Shown: piece by piece, positions 15,346 through 26,014 of the stretch
Position numbering within the stretch: the stretch's first letter is position 1
Layout of the letters: each line of letters starts with the position of its first letter
Source of the DNA: Gammaproteobacteria bacterium
GTDB taxonomy: Bacteria; Pseudomonadota; Gammaproteobacteria; Natronospirales; REEB76
Length of the DNA: 33,466 nt
Assembly (NCBI GenBank): GCA_028870845.1
Contig: JAGWOR010000029.1
Coordinates: forward strand, 1 to 33,466
Direction of reading: 5' to 3'
Position numbers and translations under genes: made by a program
Notes under the pieces: model-generated
Told to the model about the DNA's origin: nothing
Database searches by the model: none
The model's input: only the letters and a program-made list of their open reading frames with translations

Positions 15346-16093
15346 GTTCGGCCGCTCCTGCAGCCAGCGGCTCGCGCGCCAGCGATATGAACAGTTCTTC
15401 GAGGCTGTTTCGGCCATGCTCCCGCGGCAGGCTGCGCGGATTACCCTCCAGCAGGATGCGGCCGTGCGACAGGAACATCACCCGGTCGCAAACCTCTTCC
15501 ACCTCGTACATGTTGTGCGAAGTCCAGAGCACGCCGCCGGCTTCGCGGCTGGCGAAGTCACGGATGAGCGCGCGCGTTTCCCGCGCGATGTTTGGATCCA
15601 GCGAGGCCGTGGGCTCATCCAGCAGCAGCAGATTCGGCCGGTTGAGCATGGCTTTGGCCAGTTCCACGCGGGTCTGTTCTCCGGAGGACAGCACACCACA
15701 CTTGACGTTGCGCAGGGTGCGCAACTGGAATTGGTCCAGCAGCACCTGGATGCGGCGCTTGAGATCCGCGACGCCGTAAATCAGGCCGAAGATCCGCAGA
15801 TTCTGGTATATGGTGAGATTGCCGGGCAAAGGCGCGTATACCGCGGCGAAGTTGGTGCGTGACAGCGCCTCGCGCCGCCGCCGCGCCACGTCCATGCCGT
15901 CGATCAGGATGCGGCCAGCGCTGGGCGCCAGCACTCCGAGAATCATGTTGATGGTGGTGGTTTTGCCCGCACCGTTGGGACCCAAAAGCCCGACAATCTC
16001 GTTGCGTCCGACCGTAAAGCTCACGCCGTCCACAGCCAGCGTCTGGCCGTAACGCTTGCGCAGATCGCTGACCGTAAGCACCGGATCGGACAT
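15338..16093 (-). CDS. ABC-2 type transporter ATP-binding protein
   Basis: This is the cytoplasmic ATPase partner of the permease encoded downstream, 251 residues. It has Walker A GPNGAGKTT (38-46), a signature in the variant form LSSGEQTR, Walker B LLLLDEPTASLD and the H-loop histidine in TSHNMYEVEE. That last motif and the NodI/CcmA-like layout are typical of ABC-2 systems. The ATG at 16093 gives MSDPVLTVSDLRKRYG, the normal start; the longer upstream frame is a shadow of clpB. It begins 64 bases after the clpB stop and may be partly transcribed from it. Confidence 0.93.
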   Translation of the reverse strand: MSDPVLTVSDLRKRYGQTLAVDGVSFTVGRNEIVGLLGPNGAGKTTTINMILGVLAPSAGRILIDGMDVARRRREALSRTNFAAVYAPLPGNLTIYQNLRIFGLIYGVADLKRRIQVLLDQFQLRTLRNVKCGVLSSGEQTRVELAKAMLNRPNLLLLDEPTASLDPNIARETRALIRDFASREAGGVLWTSHNMYEVEEVCDRVMFLSHGRILLEGNPRSLPREHGRNSLEELFISLAREPLAAGAAEHV

Positions 16094-16157
16094 GCAGAGC
16101 CTGGCAATGATCGTGTGACAGGGGCGCCAGTATATCCGGCACACCGGCCGGCGGCGC

Positions 16158-18764
<2,607 letters not shown>

Positions 18765-18829
18765 GGGAGCGCCTCGGATAAATAAAGGATAGTCCAGGCC
18801 GCCTTCCGGGAGCCCTGACACAGGTCAGT

Positions 18830-18858
18830 TAATGAGGCCGGGAACCGGCTTTATCAAC
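18830..18858 (-). promoter_or_regulatory. candidate sigma-32 heat-shock promoter of clpB
   Basis: Read on the minus strand, GTTGATA (18858-18852) resembles the CTTGAAA -35 element. After 14 bases, CCTCATTA (18837-18830) resembles the CCCCATNT -10 element. Spacing is within the 13-15 known for sigma-32. It would place the start about 60 bases upstream of the clpB ATG. The next 20 bases hold a small dyad, CTGAC-ACAG-GTCAG (18815-18828). Confidence 0.6.
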
Positions 18859-18904
18859 CGTTCGGAGGCGATCCGGAGGGGTTAAATATGATCGCGGGAC
18901 GGTT

Positions 18905-19645
18905 TCAGTCAGCAATCCAGATCAATGTCCCCATCCTGCCGCACTCGCCATCCCGACGATAGGAAAAGAAGCGTGCGCGCTCCGTGTGGGTACAGAACCC
19001 TCCGCCATAGACATGTGGGACACCCGCCTGGCGCAGGCGTTGGCCGGCCAGCAGGTAGAGATCGCATAGCCATTTTCCGTCGCGGATGGATTCGAACGCC
19101 TGATCCGCCTGGGGCTGTCCGCGGGTGAGCGCGCTGCGCACTTCCTCGCCCACCTCATAGGCATCCGGGCCGATGGCCGGTCCCAGCCAGGCGAGCACAG
19201 ATTCCGTGGGTACGGCCATGGCGGCAAGCGTGGCTTCCAGCACCCCTGCAGCCATTCCCCGCCAGCCCGCATGCGCAGCGGCTACCACCGTTCCCTTGCG
19301 ATTACATAACAGCACCGGCAGGCAATCAGCTGCCATGATGGTGCATATTTGACCCGCATCACTGGTGTACGCAGCATCGCATTCCTGCTCGATCTGCATG
19401 TCATCAATTTTGATCACGCGGTTTCCGTGTATCTGCCTCAACCAACGCGGTTCACGCGGCAGTTTCAGTGCATCACGCAAACGCCGGCGGTTTTCCGCCA
19501 CGGATTCCGCTGCATCACCTACGTGTGCGCCGAGATTCAACGAAGCATACACGCCGCTGCTCACGCCAGCATTGCGCGTGGTGCTCACCGCGCGCACCCG
19601 TGCCGGCGCCGGCCAGTCGGGAATAATCCAGTCAGCGTGCATCAC
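18905..19645 (-). CDS. pgeF: PgeF/YfiH laccase-domain protein (peptidoglycan-editing; purine nucleoside phosphorylase-like)
   Basis: The 246-residue protein is of the YlmD/YfiH/LACC1 family. Members have been described as peptidoglycan-editing factor and as purine nucleoside phosphorylase/adenosine deaminase. The zinc-site motifs are present: RQIHGN, ADCLPVLLCN and AAAHAGWRG. The C-terminal GGFCTHTERARFFSYRRDG is also conserved. Its start lies within the last 14 bases of rluD, so the two are probably co-translated, the same order as in E. coli. Confidence 0.93.
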   Translation of the reverse strand: MMHADWIIPDWPAPARVRAVSTTRNAGVSSGVYASLNLGAHVGDAAESVAENRRRLRDALKLPREPRWLRQIHGNRVIKIDDMQIEQECDAAYTSDAGQICTIMAADCLPVLLCNRKGTVVAAAHAGWRGMAAGVLEATLAAMAVPTESVLAWLGPAIGPDAYEVGEEVRSALTRGQPQADQAFESIRDGKWLCDLYLLAGQRLRQAGVPHVYGGGFCTHTERARFFSYRRDGECGRMGTLIWIAD

Positions 19646-20603
19646 GCACGTGTTGGCGCAGGTCGGTGTCGAGGGCCTGCAGTAGCGACTGCATGTCTGC
19701 GGGCAGCGGCGCCTCCCAACGCATGAATTCGCCGGTTATCGGATGTTCCAGTCCCAGCCTGCGGGCGTGCAATGCCTGGCGCTTAAAACCTCGCAAGCTC
19801 TGGCTGAGGCTGTCGGCGGCATCCGCTGGTATCAGCAGCCGCCGGCTATAGACCGGATCACCCACCAGTGGATGATGGATGTGGGCAAGGTGAACCCGAA
19901 TCTGGTGGGTGCGGCCGGTTTCCAGCCGCACCGATACGTGGGTGTGGGCGCGAAAGCGTTTGATCACCCGATAGTGGGTTACAGCACGGCGTCCGCCGGC
20001 GCGCACGCTCATGCGTTTGCGGTCCACACCGTGACGCGCGATGGGCGCGTCCACGGTGCCGCCGCCGGTCATTACGCCGTTCACCACGGCCTCATATTCA
20101 CGCTCGAACCTGCGGGCCGCCAGTTGTACCACCAGCCGGGTGTGCGATTCGATGCTGCGCGCCACCGCCAGCAGACCGGAGGTGTCCTTGTCGAGCCGGT
20201 GCACGATGCCGCAACGCGGCACGCTCACCAATTCCGGCGCGAACGCCAGCAGTGCATTCTGCAGGGTGCCGCTGCGGTTGCCGGCCCCGGGATGCACCAC
20301 CAGATGCGCCGGTTTATTGACGATGATGAGGGCGGCGTCCTGGTACACCACATCCAGCGGCAGCTGCTCGGGGGTAATTTCAGCGACGGGTTCGTCCAGC
20401 GGCATGAGCCGCACCCGCTGGCCGGCCATGACCAGGTCGCGCGGCCGCGGGCTGCGTTCATCCAAAAGCACCCGGCCGTCGCGCACCCAGTGGGTCAGGC
20501 GGGTTCTGGAATATTCCGGGAACAGACGCGCCAGCGCCTGGTCAAATCGCTGACCGGCCAGTTCCGCTGGAATCAGGCATTCCTTGACCTCGGCTCTATG
20601 CAT
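19632..20603 (-). CDS. rluD: 23S rRNA pseudouridine synthase RluD
   Basis: RluD makes pseudouridines in helix 69 of 23S rRNA. The protein has 323 residues. The S4 RNA-binding domain lies at about 18-75 (RFDQALARLFPEYSRTRL). The catalytic motif HRLDKDTSG (135-143) contains Asp138, and the RTHQIRVH motif follows. The ATG at 20603 (MHRAEVKECLIP) was chosen because the protein aligns from there; the 95-residue upstream extension overlaps bamD on the other strand. Divergent from bamD with an 88-base gap, the classical arrangement. Confidence 0.94.
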   Translation of the reverse strand: MHRAEVKECLIPAELAGQRFDQALARLFPEYSRTRLTHWVRDGRVLLDERSPRPRDLVMAGQRVRLMPLDEPVAEITPEQLPLDVVYQDAALIIVNKPAHLVVHPGAGNRSGTLQNALLAFAPELVSVPRCGIVHRLDKDTSGLLAVARSIESHTRLVVQLAARRFEREYEAVVNGVMTGGGTVDAPIARHGVDRKRMSVRAGGRRAVTHYRVIKRFRAHTHVSVRLETGRTHQIRVHLAHIHHPLVGDPVYSRRLLIPADAADSLSQSLRGFKRQALHARRLGLEHPITGEFMRWEAPLPADMQSLLQALDTDLRQHVRDAR

Positions 20604-20691
20604 GCTGGCCTGTATGTGGAGAGGTTGGCGGCAGTTTACGTTATACTTGCCGCCTCTTGCGATCATCATTCCCTTCAGGACCGTCAAAATC
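20604..20691. promoter_or_regulatory. rluD / bamD divergent promoter region
   Basis: The 88-base gap between divergent genes contains a TATACT box (20642-20647) pointing to bamD. It is flanked symmetrically by the perfect inverted repeat GGCGGCA (20627-20633) and TGCCGCC (20648-20654). The ribosome site CAGGA for bamD follows near 20676. The repeat could be an operator or just a GC-rich dyad. Confidence 0.4.
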
Positions 20692-21459
20692 ATGCGAGTG
20701 ATTGCCAGCCTGTTCACCTGCATGGCCGCCGTTGCGCTGCTCGCCGCTTGCGCCTCCCAAGCCTCCAAGGACCAGACCCTCTCGGCGCCGGCCCTGTACA
20801 AGAGCATCCAGGCAAACATGGCAGCGCGCAACTTCAAAACCGCCATCGGCCGCCTGCAGACCCTGGAAGCGCGTTTCCCATTCGACATCTACGGCACCCA
20901 GGCGCAACTGGACCTGATCTACGCCAACTACATGAATGGCGACGACGACACGGCCGAGGACAGCGCCGACCGCTTCATCCGCGAGCATCCGCGGCATTCA
21001 GACGTGGACTACGCCTATTACATGAAGGGTGTGGCGTATTTCGACAAGACGCCCGGGCCGTTCACCCGGCTGTTCGGCCACGATACTTTCCAGCGCGATC
21101 CTTCCAATGCGCAAAAGTCGTTCCAGGCATTCCAGCTGCTGCTGCTCAAGTTCCCGGATACCAAGTACGCGGCGGATGCCCGCCAGCGCATGATCTTCCT
21201 GCGCGACCGGCTGGCGAATTATGAATGGGCAGTGGCGGATTACTATATGCGGCGCGGCGCATGGATTTCCGCGATCCAGCGGGCGGACATCATCATCAAC
21301 CACTATCAGCTGACGCCGCGCACCAAGGACGCGCTGCAGATACTCACCACCGCGTATACCAGGCTGGGGCTCACGCATCTGGCCGCGGATACCAGCAAGG
21401 TGCTGGAAGCCAATTTCCCCGGTGCCTCGCCGGTGTACAAGCCCCACGGGCCTTCATAA
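20692..21459 (+). CDS. bamD: BamD outer-membrane assembly lipoprotein
   Basis: BamD is the essential lipoprotein of the BAM complex that inserts beta-barrel proteins into the outer membrane. The protein has 255 residues. The lipoprotein signal ends in LLAAC with Cys20 as the acylation site. Five TPR-like helical pairs follow, beginning LYKSIQANMAARNFKTAIGRLQTLEARFP and including RFIREHPRHSDVDYAYYMKG and FQLLLLKFPDTKYAADARQRM. The ATG at 20692 gives the lipoprotein signal; the longer open frame upstream has no coherent signal. Confidence 0.95.
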   Translation: MRVIASLFTCMAAVALLAACASQASKDQTLSAPALYKSIQANMAARNFKTAIGRLQTLEARFPFDIYGTQAQLDLIYANYMNGDDDTAEDSADRFIREHPRHSDVDYAYYMKGVAYFDKTPGPFTRLFGHDTFQRDPSNAQKSFQAFQLLLLKFPDTKYAADARQRMIFLRDRLANYEWAVADYYMRRGAWISAIQRADIIINHYQLTPRTKDALQILTTAYTRLGLTHLAADTSKVLEANFPGASPVYKPHGPS

Positions 21460-21648
21460 CGGCAATGCTCACCGTCCACTCTCCGCTTGCGGGAGACCAC
21501 TGCATGGATGCAGGAGGCAGAGCAATGCAGGAGTGATTGCCGAGAAAATCCTGAAGGCTATGAACTACAGGTTGGATGAGCGCAGCGAATCACAACCGAT
21601 TCTCATGCTGTTGGGTTTCGGCTCACGTCTCAACCCAAGCCACGTCAA
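21460..21648. repeat. intergenic repeat-like segment between bamD and nadE
   Basis: There is no gene here. A hairpin CTCCGC-TT-GCGGGAG begins at 21481. A longer degenerate dyad spans about 21567-21636: GGTTGGATGAGCGCAGCGAATC on one arm and GTTGGGTTTCGGCTC...CAACCC on the other. From memory, both resemble short interspersed palindromes common in gammaproteobacterial intergenic DNA. They lie at the convergent ends of two genes. Confidence 0.45.
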
Positions 21649-23274
21649 TCAGCGGTGATACCCGGAGGTGACGGGATAGCGCCGGTCGCGGCTGAAGGCA
21701 CGCCGGCTGATGCGCACCCCGGGCGGAGACTGGCGGCGCTTGTATTCCGCCTGCTGCACCATCTTGATCACCTGCTTCACGACCCCCGCATCGAAACCCA
21801 GCGCCACGATTTCAGCCACGGTTTTATCTTCCTCCACGTAGGCGGTGAGGATCGCATCCAGTACCTCGTACGGCGGCAGGCTGTCGGCATCCTTCTGGCC
21901 GTGGGCCAGCTCCGCCGAAGGCGCGCGGCGGATGACGGATTCCGGAATCGCTGCTGACAACTGGTTGCGGTAATGCGCCAGGCCGTATACCAGTGTCTTA
22001 GTCACATCTTTCAACGGCGCGAAGCCGCCGGCCATGTCTCCATATAAAGTGGCATAGCCCACCGCCAGTTCGCTTTTGTTGCCGGTGGTCAGCAGCAGGC
22101 GGCCGGTGCGGTTGGACATGGCCATCAGCAGCACGCCGCGGCAGCGCGCCTGGAGGTTCTGTTCGGTCACGCCGGCAATACCCTGGGGCAGCGCCGGCGC
22201 CAGTGACTCGCGGAAAGCCTCGAAGGCCGGCTCGATGGAGATGCTTTGGCAAGCCACACCCAGCATGGCGGCCTGTTCCGCCGCCGCCTCCACGCTCAGC
22301 TTCGAGGTATAGCGCGAAGGCATCATCACGCCGTTCACGTTGTCCCGGCCCAGCGCGTCCACGGCGATGGCCAGAGTCAACGCCGAATCGATGCCCCCCG
22401 ACAGGCCCACGATGGCGCCCTGGAAATTGTTTTTGCCGGCGTAATCACGCACACCCAGGACGATGGCACGGTACACGCTTTCCTCCAGGCTGCGGTCCAG
22501 GTGCACGCTGCCGGGAAGCGCCGCCAGCCGCCGGCCGTCGATGCGGATATCCACCGGATACAGGCCGGCCTCGAAGTTGGGGGCGCGCACCGCCACCGTG
22601 CCGTCGGAGTTCACCGCCAGCGAGCCGCCGTCAAACACCAGCTCGTCCTGGCCGCCCACATGATTGACGTACACGATGGGAATGCCGCTGGCGGCGACCC
22701 GCTGGCGCAGCAGCTGCTCACGCTGCCGCTGCTTGCCGGATTCGAAAGGCGATGCATTGGGGATCAGCAGCAGGCTGGCGCCGGCCGCAGCCGCCCGTCC
22801 CGGCGGTCCGGCGTGCCAGATGTCCTCGCAGATAATCACCCCCAAGGGCACACCGCCGACGTTGATCACGCAAGTGTCGCTGCCGGGCGTGAAATAGCGC
22901 TTTTCGTCAAACACGCTGTAGTTGGGAAGTTCCTGCTTGCGGTAGGTGGCTTGCACCCGGCCGTCGCTGACGAGGCTGGCGACGTTGTAAATACGGTCCC
23001 CCTCATACAACGGGTAGCCCACCAGCAGGCTGATGCCGCGGATTTGCTCTGTCAGGCGCCGCACCCCCGCTTCCACTTCACGCCGCAATGCGGAATGGAA
23101 CAGCAGGTCTTCGGGGGGATACGAAGTCAGGGTCAGTTCCGGGTACACCACCAGTTGTGCATGCAATTCATCCCGGCTGCGGTGCGCCGCGGCAATCACC
23201 TGCTCAAGATTGCCCGCCACATCGCCCACCAGGAGATCCAGTTGGGCCATGACGATGCGCAACGTGGCGCTCAT
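21649..23274 (-). CDS. nadE: glutamine-dependent NAD(+) synthetase
   Basis: NadE amidates nicotinic acid adenine dinucleotide using glutamine and ATP. The 541-residue protein is the two-domain form. An N-terminal nitrilase-type glutaminase has the triad Glu46 (PELTLTSYPPED), Lys113 (YRKQELPNY) and Cys149 (VIICEDIWHAG). The C-terminal synthetase has the PP-loop SGGIDSALTLA from residue 292 and the GNKSELAVGYATLYGD motif. No clear ribosome site precedes the ATG at 23274. The sucD terminator hairpin ends only 22 bases upstream of the ATG, so the promoter would lie close to or within that hairpin. Confidence 0.95.
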   Translation of the reverse strand: MSATLRIVMAQLDLLVGDVAGNLEQVIAAAHRSRDELHAQLVVYPELTLTSYPPEDLLFHSALRREVEAGVRRLTEQIRGISLLVGYPLYEGDRIYNVASLVSDGRVQATYRKQELPNYSVFDEKRYFTPGSDTCVINVGGVPLGVIICEDIWHAGPPGRAAAAGASLLLIPNASPFESGKQRQREQLLRQRVAASGIPIVYVNHVGGQDELVFDGGSLAVNSDGTVAVRAPNFEAGLYPVDIRIDGRRLAALPGSVHLDRSLEESVYRAIVLGVRDYAGKNNFQGAIVGLSGGIDSALTLAIAVDALGRDNVNGVMMPSRYTSKLSVEAAAEQAAMLGVACQSISIEPAFEAFRESLAPALPQGIAGVTEQNLQARCRGVLLMAMSNRTGRLLLTTGNKSELAVGYATLYGDMAGGFAPLKDVTKTLVYGLAHYRNQLSAAIPESVIRRAPSAELAHGQKDADSLPPYEVLDAILTAYVEEDKTVAEIVALGFDAGVVKQVIKMVQQAEYKRRQSPPGVRISRRAFSRDRRYPVTSGYHR

Positions 23275-23296
23275 GGGTTTATTTTCGCATAAGAAA

Positions 23297-23319
23297 AATC
23301 CCCGCCGTAGGCAGGGATT
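23297..23319 (-). terminator. intrinsic terminator after sucD
   Basis: On the minus strand a 10-base-pair stem (AATCCCTGCC / GGCGGGGATT, one G-U pair) with a TAC loop runs into TTTTTC. It follows the sucD stop by 27 bases and separates sucD from nadE. Confidence 0.8.
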
Positions 23320-23346
23320 CTAGTCCACGCTGCAGGCGTATCCGGT

Positions 23347-24336
23347 TTAGCGGCGCCCACGGCCTGCCTGCTTGCGGGATTTGTTTTTACTGTATTTGGC
23401 CCGGGGTTTGGAAGTTGAGCGGGTGCGTTTACGGTGGTGTGGCTTGCTGGCACTTTTGGCGCGCTTGCCCTTCAGCAGTTTTGCCATGGCGCTGCCCAGT
23501 TCCGCCGGTGAGCGCACCGTGGTGACACCCGCGGCCTCCAGCGCTTCAAACTTGGCCTGGGCGGTGCCCTTGCCGCCGGAGACGATGGCGCCGGCATGGC
23601 CCATGCGTTTGCCGGCCGGAGCGGTGACCCCGGCGATGTATGCCACCACCGGCTTGCGCACGTGCTTCTGTATATAGGCCGCGGCGGCTTCCTCATCGGA
23701 ACCGCCGATCTCTCCCACCATGAGAATGCCCTCGGTCTGCGCGTCGTTGGCGAACAGGCTGATCACGTCGATGAAGCTCATGCCGTGTACCGGATCGCCG
23801 CCGATGCCGACGCAGGTGGACTGGCCAAGCCCCAGGTTGGTGGTCTGGAACACGGCTTCATACGTCAGTGTTCCGGAACGCGACACGATGCCGACCCGGC
23901 CGCGCTTGTGGATGTGGCCGGGCATGATGCCGATCTTGCATTCACCGGGCGTGATGATGCCGGGACAGTTGGGGCCGATGAGCCGGCAATCGTTGTCCTT
24001 GAGGGCGGCCTTGACGCGGATCATGTCGGTGACCGGTATGCCCTCGGTGATGCAGACAATGAGTTTGATGCCGGCATCCGCGGCTTCCAGGATGGCGTCC
24101 GCGGCAAACGCAGCCGGCACATAGATCATGCTGGCATCGGCACCGGTCCTGGCCACCGCCTCATGCACGGTGTTGAACACCGGCAGATTGAGATGCTGCT
24201 CACCGCCGCGTCCGGGAGTCACGCCGCCCACCAGCCTGGTGCCATAGGCCAGCGCCTGCTGGCTGTGGAAGGTGCCCTGCTTTCCGGTGAAGCCCTGGCA
24301 GATGACCTTGGTGTTTTTATTAACCAGAATACTCAT
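23347..24336 (-). CDS. sucD: succinyl-CoA ligase, alpha subunit, with Lys/Arg-rich C-terminal tail
   Basis: SucD is the nucleotide-phosphohistidine subunit of the TCA-cycle enzyme that makes ATP or GTP from succinyl-CoA. The CoA-binding part ([17 protein letters not shown]) and the active-site His247 in [15 protein letters not shown] are intact. The usual protein is about 290 residues and ends near MAKLL, which here is residue 288. This one continues to 329 with roughly half Lys/Arg/His residues. The tail is in frame with no sign of a shift and ends at a normal stop before a terminator. It would be a flexible, strongly basic extension of unknown purpose. Confidence 0.95.
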   Translation of the reverse strand: MSILVNKNTKVICQGFTGKQGTFHSQQALAYGTRLVGGVTPGRGGEQHLNLPVFNTVHEAVARTGADASMIYVPAAFAADAILEAADAGIKLIVCITEGIPVTDMIRVKAALKDNDCRLIGPNCPGIITPGECKIGIMPGHIHKRGRVGIVSRSGTLTYEAVFQTTNLGLGQSTCVGIGGDPVHGMSFIDVISLFANDAQTEGILMVGEIGGSDEEAAAAYIQKHVRKPVVAYIAGVTAPAGKRMGHAGAIVSGGKGTAQAKFEALEAAGVTTVRSPAELGSAMAKLLKGKRAKSASKPHHRKRTRSTSKPRAKYSKNKSRKQAGRGRR

Positions 24337-24770
24337 TTTTCATTCCTCGGATTTCTCAACTGTGGCAGGAGCGTCATCCCGGCCACGACAAGGCCTTATT
24401 CCATTTTCCGTCATTCCGGCGAGCAGGTTTTTGCTCCTGCACTGCTGCATTTTCGCCCTCCATGGCGGTCAAGCCGGAATCCAGATCTTGATTCGATTTA
24501 ATGCGGGTTCCGCGCAGCCGCTCGCAACGTCGTGTTTACCGCGGCACTTGCACATCCCTGTGCATCGCGCGGTCAGGTTACCTTTCTTTGGCGCAAAGAA
24601 AAGTAACCAAAAGAAACATTTCAGAGCGTCAATGAACCTTGATGTCATTCTTGGCTCCACAGGTTGCACTGGTTAGCGTATTTCCTGATGTTTATTCGTC
24701 CCTGCCAGTCAAACAAGCTTCCGGAATATCAAACTTATTCAGTTTCTGCGAGGCCTGAGGGTGGTCGAAA
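24337..24770. repeat. 434-base gene-free insert between sucC and sucD with repeat elements
   Basis: No credible coding region is present. Two repeat-like structures stand out. CGTCATTCCGGC (24409-24420) and GCCGGAATCCAG (24473-24484) are the two arms of a REP-like palindrome with about 50 bases between. GGTTACCTTTCTTTG-GCG-CAAAGAAAAGTAACC (24576-24608) is a 15-base stem with one mismatch, followed by AAAAGAAA. The last type is, from memory, a common interspersed hairpin in proteobacteria. The first arm pair also occurs at 32574-32601. Confidence 0.6.
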
Positions 24771-25934
24771 CTATCGAATCGAGGCCACCACTTTCTTGGC
24801 CGCATCCGTCAGGTCATTGGCCGGGGTGATGGCCAGGCCGCTGCCGGCCAGCAGTTTCTTGCCCTGCTCCACGTTGGTGCCTTCCAGCCGCACCACCACC
24901 GGTACATGCACACCCACTTCCTTGACCGCCGCGATGATGCCTTCGGCGATCAGGTCGCAACGCACTATGCCGCCGAAGATGTTCACCAGGATGGCCTTGA
25001 CGCTGCGATTGCTGAGAATCAGTTTGAAAGCCGCGGTCACACGCTCGCTGGTGGCGCCGCCGCCCACGTCCAGGAAGTTGGCCGGCGCGCCGCCATGCAG
25101 CTTGATGATGTCCATGGTGGCCATGGCCAGGCCGGCGCCGTTCACCATGCAGGCGATGTTGCCGTCCAGGGAAACATAATTGAGTTCGTGCTTGCGGGCC
25201 TCGTTTTCACGCGCATCCTCCTGAGAAGCGTCGCGCATGGCGGCCAGATCCGGATGCCGGTACAGGGCGTTGTCGTCCAGGTTGAGCTTGGCGTCCAGGG
25301 CCAAAACCCGCTGATCCGTGGTGACGATGAGCGGGTTGATTTCCACCAGGCTGGCGTCCTTTTCCATGAACAGCCGGTACAGGCCGTTGACGATTTTGCC
25401 GAAGCTGGCCGCCTGGCTCTTGTCGGTGATGCCCAGGCCGAAAGCCAGTTCCCGCACCTGGTAGGGCTGGATGCCGGCGGCCGGATGCACGTGCACCCGG
25501 AAAATCTTCTCCGGCGTCCGGACGGCCACCTCTTCTATTTCCATGCCGCCGGCGGATGACGCCATGAACACCAGTTGTTCCCGGCTGCGGTCCACCAGCA
25601 CCGACAGATACAGCTCGCGGGCGATGTCGGAGCCGGCCTCCACAAGCAGCATGTTGACCGGCAAACCTTCCGGTCCGGTCTGGTGGGTCACCAGCCGCCG
25701 GTCCAGCATGCCTTGGGCGGCATTGCGCACCGCCTCCAGGTCCCGGCACAGCTTCACGCCTCCGGCCTTGCCGCGGCCGCCGGCATGCACCTGGGCCTTC
25801 ACCACCCAAAGGGAGCCACCCAGTGCCTGGGCGGCGTTCACGGCTTCCTCCGGGTTCTTGGCCGCCCGGCCGTTGGGTACCGGAATGCCGTATGCTGCAA
25901 ACAGCTGTTTCGCCTGGTATTCGTGCAGATTCAT
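24771..25934 (-). CDS. sucC: succinyl-CoA ligase (ADP-forming), beta subunit
   Basis: SucC is the ATP-grasp subunit that binds nucleotide and succinate. Its 387 residues match the E. coli length of 388. [20 protein letters not shown] is the normal start. [23 protein letters not shown] and the DVGGGA / [10 protein letters not shown] motifs of the C-terminal domain are all present. The gene is divergent from pilS with an 80-base gap. It should be co-transcribed with sucD, but 434 bases of repeat DNA intervene. Confidence 0.97.
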   Translation of the reverse strand: MNLHEYQAKQLFAAYGIPVPNGRAAKNPEEAVNAAQALGGSLWVVKAQVHAGGRGKAGGVKLCRDLEAVRNAAQGMLDRRLVTHQTGPEGLPVNMLLVEAGSDIARELYLSVLVDRSREQLVFMASSAGGMEIEEVAVRTPEKIFRVHVHPAAGIQPYQVRELAFGLGITDKSQAASFGKIVNGLYRLFMEKDASLVEINPLIVTTDQRVLALDAKLNLDDNALYRHPDLAAMRDASQEDARENEARKHELNYVSLDGNIACMVNGAGLAMATMDIIKLHGGAPANFLDVGGGATSERVTAAFKLILSNRSVKAILVNIFGGIVRCDLIAEGIIAAVKEVGVHVPVVVRLEGTNVEQGKKLLAGSGLAITPANDLTDAAKKVVASIR

Positions 25935-26014
25935 GACTGGGAGATTTTGTTAATGGGGAGGAAAGGCGTTATTTTGAGGCATCGCCGCGCACTTCGCAAA
26001 GGCGGGGGCACAGC

